Origin: Pseudophaeobacter sp. EL27
GTDB lineage: Bacteria > Pseudomonadota > Alphaproteobacteria > Rhodobacterales > Rhodobacteraceae
Direction of reading: 5' to 3'
Assembly: GCF_900313025.1 (NCBI RefSeq)
Contig: NZ_OMPQ01000016.1
Span: 31,843-95,842, forward strand
Length of the DNA stretch: 64,000 bases
The notes under the pieces were generated by a model, which was not told the DNA's origin, ran no database searches, and was given only the letters and a program-made list of their open reading frames with translations. Shown here piece after piece: positions 26,545-36,000 of this stretch; position 1 is the first letter of the stretch, and each line of letters begins with the position of its first letter. A program made the translations under genes and the position numbers.

Positions 26545-28476
26545 ATGGGGGATGCGGTGATGCAGTTTTACAAGGACGGCTTTCGAGGGGGAGATCCTGA
26601 CGTTAAGCCCGCCGAATCTGCATTTCGCAGCTATGGGGCGTTCGAGCCGCTGCCGGACCGGGTGGATGTGCTGATTGCGGGCTGTGGACCGGCGGGGCTT
26701 TGCCTTGCGGCGCAACTGGCGCAGTTTCCTGACATCAAAACCATGATCGTCGAGCCCAAACCGGGGCCAATCGAAAAAGGCCAGGCGGATGGGGTCAATA
26801 CCCGTACCATGGAGATGTTCCAGGCCTTTGGCTTTGCCGAGACGGTCAAAAGGGAGAGCTACTGGGTGAACCAGACAGCATTCTGGTCACCGGATCCCAA
26901 GAACCCCGCGCATATCAGCCGCATAGGCCGGGTGCAGGATGTGCCCGAAGGCTCGTCTGAGATGCCGCATACTCTGATCAACCAGGCACGGGTGCATGAA
27001 CTGTTTCTTGAGGTGATGAAAAACGCCCCGACCCGGCTGCAGCCGGATTATTCCTGGGGCGTTCGGGATCTGGTGATTGACCCCAGCACGGAGGATCACC
27101 CGGTTACTGTCACTCTGGAAAACACCGGCATCAACGCGGGCGAGACCAAAACTGTGCGAGCCAACTATGTGGTGGGGTGCGACGGGGCGCGTTCACGCGT
27201 GCGTGCCTCCATTGGTGGTGAGCTGCACGGTGATGCCGCCCATCAGGCCTGGGGGGTGATGGATATTCTGGCAAATACCGACTTTCCGGATGTGCGTCAG
27301 AAATGCCTGATCACCTCGGCCTCGGAGGGCAATATCCTGATCCTGCCGCGGGAGGGCGGCTATCTGTTCCGAATGCATGTCGAGCTGGACAAGTTGAACC
27401 CGCAAGAGCGGGTCTCCAGTCGCAATTTTACCGCAGATCACATGATCGAGGCGGCCAACCGGATCATGCGGCCCTACACAATCGACGTCAAAGAGGTTGT
27501 CTGGTGGTCCATTTACGAAATTGGCCACCGACTGACGGATCGGTTTGACAATGTGCCCGGGGATCGGGATCAAAACCCGCGGGTCTTTACTGCCGGGGAC
27601 GCTTGCCACACCCATAGCCCCAAGGCCGGGCAGGGGATGAATGTCTCGATGCAGGACAGTTTTAACCTTGGGTGGAAGCTGGCGCAGGTCTTGCAGGGCC
27701 GCTCAGATCCGCGCCTGTTGCGCAGCTACTCTGCTGAGCGTTGGGTCGAGGCAAAGCGCTTGATCGAGACGGATCACCAATGGGCACGGATCATGTCGGC
27801 CCCGCCCGGAGAGTCCAAACTCGACGGCAGTGACATGCCGCGCTTCCAGAAGCAATTCATCGATAACCTGGAATTCACCGGGGGGCTGGCCGTTAAATAT
27901 GATCGGTCTTTGCTGACAGGCCCGGATACATACCAGGCGCTGGCAAACGGGTTTGAGATTGGGCGGCGTTTTCATTCTGCCCCGGTTGTTCGGGCCGCAG
28001 ATGCGATGCAGATGCAGCTGGGTCATGTGGCCGAGGCCGATGGCCGCTGGCGGATCTATGCCTTTGCTGGCAAGGAAAGCGGCGAGGGTTCTGATATTTA
28101 TCAGCTTTGTGAGTGGTTGATGAATGATCTGGCCTCGGTCGTGCAAAGGTATCGCCGACCAGATGAGGATGTTGACGCGGTAATCGACCTGCGGGCAGTT
28201 TTTCAACAGAGTTTTGACGCGCTTTTGTATCAGGATTTTCCAGAGATCCTAAAACCATTCACCGGCCTGCTGGGGCTGCAGGATCATGAAAAGATTTTCT
28301 GTGTCGATCACAAAGGCGCCGGGGATATCTTTGAGATGCGAGGTGTGCACCGCGACCAGGGCTGCATGGTTGTGGTGCGGCCGGATCAGTATGTCGCCCA
28401 TGTGTTGCCGCTTGATGCCCACGACCCACTGAGCAGATTTCTTGACGTGATTTTTCTACCCGCAAGTGGCACCTGA
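26545..28476 (+). CDS. FAD-dependent aromatic hydroxylase (3-hydroxybenzoate 4-/phenol 2-monooxygenase type)
   Basis: Class A flavoprotein monooxygenase, 643 residues. The FAD motif IAGCGPAGLCLAAQLAQFP lies near residues 44-62; GADGVNTRTMEMFQAFG-like text (KGQADGVNTRTMEMF) and the DG motif VVGCDGARSRVR follow; the second FAD motif is TAGDACHTHSPKAGQGMNVSMQDSFNLGWKLA. The C-terminal thioredoxin-like domain (about residues 470-640) and overall length fit phenol hydroxylase and 3-hydroxybenzoate 4-monooxygenase. ATG 26545 and ATG 26560 are both possible starts. It is divergent from a MarR regulator. No ring-cleavage gene is adjacent, so the product's fate is not visible here. Confidence 0.82.
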   Translation: MGDAVMQFYKDGFRGGDPDVKPAESAFRSYGAFEPLPDRVDVLIAGCGPAGLCLAAQLAQFPDIKTMIVEPKPGPIEKGQADGVNTRTMEMFQAFGFAETVKRESYWVNQTAFWSPDPKNPAHISRIGRVQDVPEGSSEMPHTLINQARVHELFLEVMKNAPTRLQPDYSWGVRDLVIDPSTEDHPVTVTLENTGINAGETKTVRANYVVGCDGARSRVRASIGGELHGDAAHQAWGVMDILANTDFPDVRQKCLITSASEGNILILPREGGYLFRMHVELDKLNPQERVSSRNFTADHMIEAANRIMRPYTIDVKEVVWWSIYEIGHRLTDRFDNVPGDRDQNPRVFTAGDACHTHSPKAGQGMNVSMQDSFNLGWKLAQVLQGRSDPRLLRSYSAERWVEAKRLIETDHQWARIMSAPPGESKLDGSDMPRFQKQFIDNLEFTGGLAVKYDRSLLTGPDTYQALANGFEIGRRFHSAPVVRAADAMQMQLGHVAEADGRWRIYAFAGKESGEGSDIYQLCEWLMNDLASVVQRYRRPDEDVDAVIDLRAVFQQSFDALLYQDFPEILKPFTGLLGLQDHEKIFCVDHKGAGDIFEMRGVHRDQGCMVVVRPDQYVAHVLPLDAHDPLSRFLDVIFLPASGT

Positions 28477-28501
28477 CCCAACATATACTTGGTGAAGACG
28501 G

Positions 28502-29521
28502 CTACAATCCAAAGAAATCGGGTACTTCCAGGCTGTCGCCTTGATCTGTGGCCTTGGCATAGACAAAGCTGGCCAGCGCCACATCCAGGATCCCCATGCC
28601 AAAGGGGGAATAGATCACCGGTTTGCTATCCGTAAGGGTCACTGCGCCATCAATCACCTGGGTAAGAGAGCCGCTGACAAAGTCCCGCCCCCCTGACAGG
28701 ATCTCGGCAAGATGCGGCGAGGTCTGTGCTTTGAGGCAATGATTCACATCGTCAAAGACGTTCTGTGCGGCCAGGATTTGCTGCGGGGCAAGATCGCGCA
28801 GGGATACATTGAGTACAGTTTGCCCAGGTGAAAACTGAAATGTTTCAGGTAGATACGGTGTTACCGCACTTGTGGCAAAGACCACAATCTCTGCGTCCAG
28901 GGCCTGTTCCAAACTGCCGGGTTGGGCAGCCACACCGCAGCTGTTAACGGCATGATTGGCCAGCGCTGCAGCGGCTTCGGAGTTTAGGTCGTGGCAGCAG
29001 ACCTTGCCAATTTGCCACCCGCGCGCGCAGAACTGATTCAGGATATTGCGCGAGATCAGCCCGCCCCCGACAAAGGCGACAGATTTTGCCCGGCGCCCCA
29101 GACGCGCGCAGTGATCCGCCCCCAGGACTGCCGAGGCGGCCGTGCGCATGGCGCTGATTTGTGCGCCCTCCATTACCGCAAAGGGATAGCCGGTTTCGGC
29201 GTTATTGAGGATGATCACTGCCGAGGCTCGCTCCAAACCTTTGCTGAGGTTGGCGGGGTAGCTGGCGATCCATTTGATGCCAGAAACTTGTAGATCGTCG
29301 GTGGCAATAGCGGCGGGCAGGGCGATGATGCGATTGCGTTCACTATCGGGAAACCGCAGAAAGTAGCTGTCGGGGTTGACCGTCTGGTGCTGATGATGCG
29401 CCTGGTAGGCACGCGCGACCAGTTGCTCGATTTCCTCAGCGTTGCCCTTCAGGACCTTGCGGATCGCCTGGGCCGCAATCAGCCGTAAACCGGGCTGTTC
29501 TGTATCGGTGAGATGCCCCAT
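28502..29521 (-). CDS. sbnB: SbnB-like dehydrogenase (ornithine cyclodeaminase family)
   Basis: NAD-dependent enzyme that in siderophore and antibiotic pathways oxidatively splits N-(1-amino-1-carboxyl-2-ethyl)-glutamate into 2,3-diaminopropionate and 2-oxoglutarate. The protein (339 residues from ATG 29521) has the mu-crystallin/OCD layout: GIKWIASYPANLSKGLERASAVIILNNAETGYPFAVMEGAQISAMRTAAS, the Rossmann motif VAFVGGGLISRNIL and GRDFVSGSLTQVIDG. The tetrad TGYPFAVMEG and the Arg/Thr of RTAAS are substrate contacts in the family. Its start is one base after the sbnA stop (TGACATG), so both are one operon. It appears intact. Confidence 0.82.
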   Translation of the reverse strand: MGHLTDTEQPGLRLIAAQAIRKVLKGNAEEIEQLVARAYQAHHQHQTVNPDSYFLRFPDSERNRIIALPAAIATDDLQVSGIKWIASYPANLSKGLERASAVIILNNAETGYPFAVMEGAQISAMRTAASAVLGADHCARLGRRAKSVAFVGGGLISRNILNQFCARGWQIGKVCCHDLNSEAAAALANHAVNSCGVAAQPGSLEQALDAEIVVFATSAVTPYLPETFQFSPGQTVLNVSLRDLAPQQILAAQNVFDDVNHCLKAQTSPHLAEILSGGRDFVSGSLTQVIDGAVTLTDSKPVIYSPFGMGILDVALASFVYAKATDQGDSLEVPDFFGL

Positions 29522-29522
29522 G

Positions 29523-30520
29523 TCAGTTGACCTCATTCGCTGTGGTTTCCAATTCCCGGTGGGGCTCTGATATGTTGGCTTCAAGGCTGGGGAGTGCGCC
29601 ATAAACCTCCTGTACCCAATCATCGTTATAAATCGTGTCGAGGTATTTCTCGCCACCATCCGGGGAGAGGGCGACAACCTTGCTGCCCCTTGGGAACAGA
29701 TCCGCCCGTGCCTGAACCCCAGCCAGAATTGATCCGGTTGAGCCGCCCGAAAGATACCCGTGCGTGGTCGCGAGCCAACGGCACATGCGGACCGCATTGT
29801 GTTCCGACACCATGACAGTATTGCGGATTTATCTGCTTGATAGATCTCAGGGATCCGGCTGGTGCCCAGCCCGGGGAGAAAGCGTGGACCGGCTTTGCCA
29901 CCAAAGGTGATGGATCCAGTTGAATCCACAGTAAGCACCTGCGCCGGATGGCGGGTGCCCTGAAAATAATCGAGAAACCCCATCAGGGTGCCGGTGGTCC
30001 CGGCGCCGACCACAACCCAATCCGCATCGGGATGCGCAGTGGCGATTTCAACCGCGGTGAGCCGGGTGTGGGCTGCCGGGTTGGCAGGGTTGGCATATTG
30101 GTTGGTCCAGTAAAGCGAGGGATCGGCCTGCTGCATCTGCTTGATCAGTTCGATGCGGGTCCCCAGATAGCCCCCCTGGGCATCGCGCGCGGTGACCTGG
30201 ATCACCCTGCCGCCAAAGGCGCGGATCGTCGCCACACTCTGCGCCGAGACATTTGGGTCGACAATGCTGGTAAAGCCATATCCGCGTTTTGCACAAAGTG
30301 CTGCCAGGGAAATGCCCAAATTTCCGGAAGTAGATTCAATCACCATTGCGCCGGGTTGCAACCTACCGGAGAGCTCTGCTGCTTCAATCAGGCTCAGCGC
30401 CGTTTTATGTTTGATAGAGCCGGTGGGGTTTATGGATTCGATTTTTAAAAACAAGTGCCCGTCAATCAGCCCCTCAATTGGCATAAAGAAGGCTTCTGGA
30501 AATTCTCTCCTAATGTTCAT
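29523..30520 (-). pseudogene. sbnA: SbnA-like PLP synthase, frameshifted
   Basis: PLP enzyme of the cysteine synthase family that joins O-phosphoserine and glutamate in 2,3-diaminopropionate synthesis. Start is ATG 30520 with TTGGAG five bases upstream. The PLP lysine is in NPTGSIKHKTA, the pyridoxal phosphate loop in STSGNLG and the glycine loop in GAGTTGTLMG. After SRIPEIYQADK the frame breaks; the rest (IRNTVMVSEHNAVRMCRWL...GGSTGSILAG...) continues in another frame to the stop at 29523. Adding one A to the AAA at 29828-29830 (minus-strand sense) restores the whole protein, so a single-base deletion or a sequencing error explains the break. Without correction the frame runs on into sbnB. 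Confidence 0.8.
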
Positions 30521-30606
30521 CAGAACTCCAATCAGCTTTTGCGGGTTTAGAAATCTATCATAAAGTGTAATAATTAGAAATTGCTCAGTCAATAGGGGCG
30601 CTTATT

Positions 30607-30618
30607 TGAAATATTTCA
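30607..30618. promoter_or_regulatory. Palindrome in the sbnA/PPTase divergent region
   Basis: TGAAATATTTCA, a perfect 12-bp palindrome in an AT-rich stretch between sbnA and the divergent phosphopantetheinyl transferase gene. It is placed to act as an operator for both. No regulator can be assigned. Confidence 0.35.
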
Positions 30619-30633
30619 TGATCCGGGTTTAAA

Positions 30634-31197
30634 ATGATGAGGCAAAATGTATCGCTATTTCTGTGTCCAGTTGTCGATCTTGATGAGGGATTGCTTGCAG
30701 CGCTGCTTGCTGAATTGACCCTGCAAGAGCGCCAGCGGGCGCGTCGTTTTTCCTGCAATCAGGCGCATCACTTGTTTGTTGTTGCCCATGCGGCTTTGCA
30801 CTGGGCGTTGCGGGACGCAGGTGTGCATCGCTATGACCTTTGCTGTAACCCACAGGGGAAACCCTATCTGAAGGACCACCCGGATCTGCATTTTAATCTG
30901 TCCCACACTGAGGGCCTGATTGCGGTAGCGCTGTGTTCAGGCAGACCCATGGGCGTGGATGTTGAACGGTTGGCGGACCTGCAAACCTATCAAGAGCTCG
31001 CCGCGCGTGTGATGACTCCAGCAGAATGCAGCTACATGGCGGCACAATCGACGCCGCAGGATCGGTTCAGGGGCTACGGAAAGGGGTTGCATCAGCTGCA
31101 GATTGCCGCCGCAAGCACAGGTCAGACTGCGGGCAGTGATTTTTTGATGCAAGCCGCACTCCAAGCAGCCGCCAGTGATGCGGTGAAATTCAGATAG
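30634..31197 (+). pseudogene. Sfp-type phosphopantetheinyl transferase, internally deleted
   Basis: Would load phosphopantetheine onto the carrier domains of the adjacent synthetase. The N-terminal half is good: RARRFSCNQAHHLFVVAHAALHWALR, NPQGKPYLKDHPDLHFNLSHTEGLIAVAL and MGVDVERL with the metal-binding Asp and Glu. After TPQDRF the expected WxxKEAxxKA segment is missing and the text goes straight to GKGL, then to an unrelated-looking tail. The protein is 187 residues where 220-240 are usual. Loss of the KEA glutamate and lysine should abolish activity. An in-frame deletion of about 12-15 codons fits. A functional enzyme would have to come from elsewhere in the genome. Confidence 0.65.
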
Positions 31198-31394
31198 GTC
31201 AGATAGCTCCAATTCATCCCCCTTCTGAGGGGCAAAGCCAAGCTGGCCCGGTAGAACCTTGCTCCAAGCTTTGCGACTCCAAATTGTCTCTGGTGAAACG
31301 GTCCGGAAATTTTTGTGTTGTCCTGGTCTGTGGGGTGGAAAACGGAGGGCACCCAGCGACTGGTGCAAAGGTGCCCGACGTTTTGACGCAGGGG

Positions 31395-31613
31395 TCAGCC
31401 GGCCATGGCCTTTTCTTTTTCCTTTGCCTTGATCGATTTGGCAGAGGCTTTTGCGGTATCTTTACCCGCTTTTTCTTTGCCTTTCATCTCTTTGGCCTTT
31501 GCCTTTCTTTCATCTTTCTGGGCTTTGCCCTCGGCTTTTCCTTTTGCCTTATGCTTGGCTTTAAGTTCCGCTTTCATGGGGTCTTTTTGGGCTTTGGCTT
31601 CCGCTTTTTCCAC
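31395..31613 (-). CDS. Lys/Ala-rich low-complexity basic protein, hypothetical
   Basis: A 72-residue protein made almost only of Lys, Ala, Glu, Gly and Met with a loose KAxxKA pattern (for example KAKGKAEGKAQKDERKAKAKEMKGKEKAG). Start is GTG 31613, seven bases after a GAGGAG site; an upstream ATG frame adds residues without this composition. It resembles histone H1-like or AlgP-like tails and is likely helical or disordered and nucleic-acid binding, but composition alone does not prove this. It sits isolated inside the NRPS remnant and has no visible partner. Confidence 0.5.
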   Translation of the reverse strand: MEKAEAKAQKDPMKAELKAKHKAKGKAEGKAQKDERKAKAKEMKGKEKAGKDTAKASAKSIKAKEKEKAMAG

Positions 31614-32129
31614 GTGAGGTCTCCTCAAAAAAATGTCACTCCGGATATCGGCACAGGATGAAAGCAATCATAGGAAAGCTGAAAGCAACCTATGCAAGAA
31701 CAATTCAGTATCATGATTTTTCGAACATCCACATATTGTTTCAAATCCGCAAATACAAATTAAGGTTGTGTTGATAAATGGTTTGTGGTTTCAAGTATCT
31801 GGCGAAGTCTATGCCGGTGGTTTTTCTGTAGGTTTTTGATCTGGCTCGGCTTGGCTGCCAGTCACAGAGCAGCTTGTCTGCTTGACCCGCCAATCAGGTG
31901 GGAGATTCGAAGCTTTGAAATTGGTGCGAAAGCCGCAAGGCCAATCAAAGAGCTGGTTCGTTTGAGGGGCCAAGCAGGCGATTTTATCTCTGTATTCAGG
32001 CCTTTCACAGGTTTGAAATCGACCTTTGATGGCGGGAACTGGTCACTGACTGACTGACTGAGTGATGGGCGGATGAGCGCTGCTGGGCTTGCGAAATCGA
32101 CTTCAAAAAGTGAGGAAAGGATTCGAGGG
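31614..32129. other. Intergenic stretch with a CTGA tandem repeat
   Basis: About 515 bases without a recognisable gene, between the basic protein and the FAAL remnant. The only clear structure is CTGA repeated four times at 32046-32061, flanked by inverted TCACT/AGTGA. The FAAL start at 32130 is preceded by AGGAAAGGA. I see nothing else. Confidence 0.5.
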
Positions 32130-33091
32130 ATGGTTTTCGACAAAGGCTTGATCAGGACGCTGCAAGAACGCGCAGATTCTAACGACCAGAGCGCGTTTTC
32201 TTTCCTGTCGTCGCCCTCCCAGCCAGCTGAAACACTGTCCTATCGGGGGCTGGATGCGGCGGCCAGGGTGCAGGCGCTTACTTTGCAGGCTGAGGCCAAA
32301 GACCTGGGCTACAGCCTCAGGCAGGCGCCGGTGATCATCGCACTGCCCGCCGGTTTGGCGTTTTTGCAGTGTTACTTTGGTTGCCTATACGCGGGTGCCA
32401 TTGCCGTTCCGATCAAATATCCCCAGCTGAACCGGCCGATGGATCACACCCAAAACGTTGCCGCAGATAGTGGCGCCCGGCTGGTGATTTCGACCCGTGA
32501 GATGCAGGCGCGGCTCAGCGAGGCGCTGCCGGGGCTGAGGATTCTTGCCATCGAAGATCTGCCGACCACTGCACAGGAGATCTGGCAAGACCCGGATCTG
32601 AGCGGTGCGGATATTGCGCATCTGCAATATACCTCAGGATCGACATCGGCGCCCAAAGGCGTGGCGATCTGCAACAGCGTCGGGCACAATGGATGGGGCA
32701 ACAGCCTTCGCCGGTTTTGGAACGGCAGAGGCGCGAGGATGCCCCGGCAGATCTGGCCGCGGCACAGACCCCGACCCAGGAGATTCTGGTGGAGATCTGG
32801 CAAGACCTCTTTGCGCTGGAACCCATCGGCATTCACGAGAATTTCTTTGCGCTTGGTGGGCATTCACTGTTGGCAACCCAGCTCAATGCGAGAATTGCCA
32901 GCCGGATGGGCACGGATCTCTCTCTGGCTGCGGTGCTGAAGGCCCCCAGCATCGCTGAACTGGCCGACAAGATAGACAGCGTCGCCCTGCAAGAGGCAGA
33001 TCCGCAGATCCTGGGCGGGCTGTTGAGCGAGTTGGAAGGCTTGAGCGAAGAAGAGTTACAGGCCTTGCTTGCGCAGGAGGGATCCGCATGA
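32130..33091 (+). pseudogene. Fatty-acyl-AMP ligase fused out of frame to a carrier domain (NRPS loading remnant)
   Basis: From ATG 32130 the first 180 residues are the N-terminus of a fatty-acyl-AMP ligase: PVIIALPAGLAFLQCYFGCLYAGAIAVPIKYP and the A3 motif LQYTSGSTSAPKGVAI. Directly after A3 the frame becomes nonsense and ends at 32939. In another frame, from about 32720 to 33091, a peptidyl carrier domain is complete (PTQEILVEIWQDLFALEPIGIHENFFALGGHSLLATQLNARI, attachment Ser in GGHS) followed by a short linker. So the rest of the ligase and probably one or more modules have been deleted, with loss of frame. The carrier reading frame overlaps the next gene by four bases (ATGA), showing that both were one assembly line. 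Confidence 0.75.
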
Positions 33092-36000
33092 GCGATCTGA
33101 AACTGCGGCTGCAAGACCTGACACCAGCCCAGCGGGCGCTCTTGTTGCAACGCCTGGTCAAGCGCGAGGACGCCAAGGCCCCTCTGATCGCTGATCCTTA
33201 TGATCTGTCCCTGGCGCAGGAGCGTTGGTTGTTTCAGGACCAGCTGTCACCGAAAGATCCTGCACATATCATCGTTGGTGCATTGCGGTTGCGCGGCCGC
33301 CTGAACAAGGCAGCGTTGCAGCAGGCGTTGCAACGGATCTATGACCGCCATGCACCGCTGCGGCAGAACTTTTCCAATGCAACGGGCAAGGCGCGGGTCC
33401 TGCAGCGCCAGAACCCAGTTCTGCATCTGGTTGATCTGTTTTTGGCTGATCAGGGAGGAAGCTCTGGCGATCTCTCTTTGCACCCGGCCTATGTTGCCAG
33501 TGTCCAGACTGGATTTGACCTGTCACAGGATCAATTGATCCGGATTGAACTGGGGCAGTTGGCCACGGATGATCATCTGCTGATCTTTGCCATGCACCAC
33601 ATCATTGGTGATGGCTGGTCACTGGATATCTTCCTGCGGGAGCTGGCAGCCGGGTATCAATCACTCAGTCAGCATATCGAACCTGATCTGCCAGAGCTGG
33701 CGATCAGTTACAGCGACTACGTGGCCTGGCAAAAACAGCGCCTCTCTGGGACAGTGCTGGACAAAAGCCTGTCTTATTGGCGTGACCAGCTGGCTGATGC
33801 GCCGCGACCAACCAATCTGGTTTCAGACCTTCCAGGCAGTCAGGAGGGGGAACGGGATCTGACCGGGGCAACGGTGGAAGCCTGTCTGCCCACGAGCCTG
33901 GTGGAGCAGCTGACGGCGCTTGGCCAATCGGTAGGCTGCTCATTGTACACCACGCTTTTGACCGGGTATTTTGTGCTCTTGTCGCGGCTGTCGGGTCAGG
34001 ATGATTTGGTCATCGGCACCCCGGTCAGTGGGCGGCTACGGGAGGAAGATGAACCGCTGATTGGTCTCTTTCTCAATACGCTGGCGCTGCGGGTGCGGCT
34101 GGAACCAGAGATGGACGGTACGGCCACGCTGCGGGCGGTAAACCGCGTGGTTCTGGATGGGTTGGAGCACCATGAACTGCCCTTTGATCGCGTGGTCCAA
34201 GAGGTGGCCCCAGCCCGCAACGCGCAGGATCACCCGCTGTTTGAGATGATGTTCAACTTCACCCCCAGCCCGCCACGTGATTTTCAGATGGGGGGAGTGA
34301 ACTGCAAATTTCTACCGCCGCCAAATCATAGCAGCGCCTTTTCTTCGGCGCTTTACATCAGCCAGTGGCAGGGGAGGCTGGAGCTGCGGCTGGCCTATCA
34401 ATCCGCGCGGTATTCTGCGCAGCGCATGCGGGACGTCCTGCACCAATACCAAGCGGTTCTGGCTCAGATGGTTGCAGGCACGGATCTCGCCATAGCTGAT
34501 TTTGATCTGCGCGGTGACCAGACAGCCCGGCAAAAGGAGATCCAAAGCCCTGTTGGAAAGCTCCCAGATCAGGTTCCAGTGACCCGTCAAATTGCCATCT
34601 GGGCTGAGCAGACACCAAAGGCAGTGGCGCTAGACTGGGAGGGCGGTTCACTCAATTACCAGGAGTTTGTGGCGCGGATGCAGGCCATCGCAGCCGACCT
34701 GGCCCAGAGCGGTGCAGCGCCTGGTGAAACGATCGCGATTTTTGCCCCTCGTGGCCCGGCGCAGGTCCTGGCAATGGCGGCGGTTCTGGAGTTTGGTGGC
34801 GTGTTGATGACACTTGACCCCGACCTGCCAGGGGAACGCCGTTTGGTGATGCTGGAACAGGGGCGAGTTGGGCGTATTCTATTTGGCGGCGGGCTGACCG
34901 CAACGCAATTAGACTGGCTAGAGGGGGTCGCGCTGCCCCGTCTTGAAATCTCCGAAGTTGGTTCTGAAGAGGGCGCGGACCTCTTTGCCGCAGACCGGTT
35001 TACGCCCCCCTGTGGTGCGCGTGACCCAGCTTATTTGGTTTTTACCTCCGGCTCTACCGGAACGCCCAAGGCCATTTTGGGCACGGCTGGCGGGCTGGCC
35101 CATTTCCTCAGCTGGCAGCGTGACAGGTTTGCGATAGGTCCCGGCGATCGGGCGGCGCAGTTCACGGGCTTGTCTTTTGATGTTCTGTTGCGTGATGTCT
35201 TTGCGTCTCTGGTGTCAGGTGCAACACTGGTGATCCCGCCGGTGGGGATCGGACCGGCGCAAGTAGGAGCGCTTGACTGGGTGGAGTACGCGGAAATCAC
35301 CCTGCTACACAGCGTACCCTCGATTCTGCAAAGCTGGTTGCTGAATGATGCATCAGGGGTGCAATTGGCGCAGTTGCGCCTTGCCTTCATCGCTGGCGAG
35401 CCCTTTGACGCGACATTGCTGCACCGATGGCAGCAGCGCTTTGGTCAGGGCATAAGATTGATCAACCTCTATGGGCCAAGCGAAACAACATTGGCCAAAT
35501 TTGCCTTTGAACTTGGGCCCGAAGCTTATGAAGCGGGGCAACCGGTTGGTCATGCCCTTCCGCAGACCAGGGTGATGGTTCTGACCGCAGGTGGCAAACC
35601 AGCGGCACCAGGTGAGATGGGGGAGATTGCGATCTCCACACCTTTTAGATCCTTGGGGTACTTCAACGATCCTGCACTGACAGAGGTGCGGTTTGTCTCC
35701 TGTTCCGAATTGGGCAACCCGTCGGAGGGGGAGGATAACATCGCCTATCTGACCGGTGATTTGGGCTGGCTGGATCCGAAGGGCCTGTTGCATGTGGCGG
35801 GCAGGATGGATGATCAGGTCAAAATCCGCGGCGTTCGTGTGGAGCCGGGCGAGATCGCCGCGCTGCTGGAGCAGCACCCGGCTGTTGCGGCCAGCGCGGT
35901 TGTTGCGCGGCGCACTCCCACGGGGGAGCAGGAGCTGGACGCCTATTTTGTAGCACAAGCGGGGGAAATAGCCGCTGCGCAGGCCTCCACCACTCAGATG

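Noticed and set aside
28502-30592. A genuine SbnA-SbnB fusion protein of 696 residues
   Set aside because: The middle third is not protein-like and the true SbnA C-terminus is found in another frame, with its own stop one base before the sbnB ATG.
31200-31390. Possible insertion-sequence end after the PPTase remnant
   Set aside because: No inverted repeat partner or transposase motif could be found.
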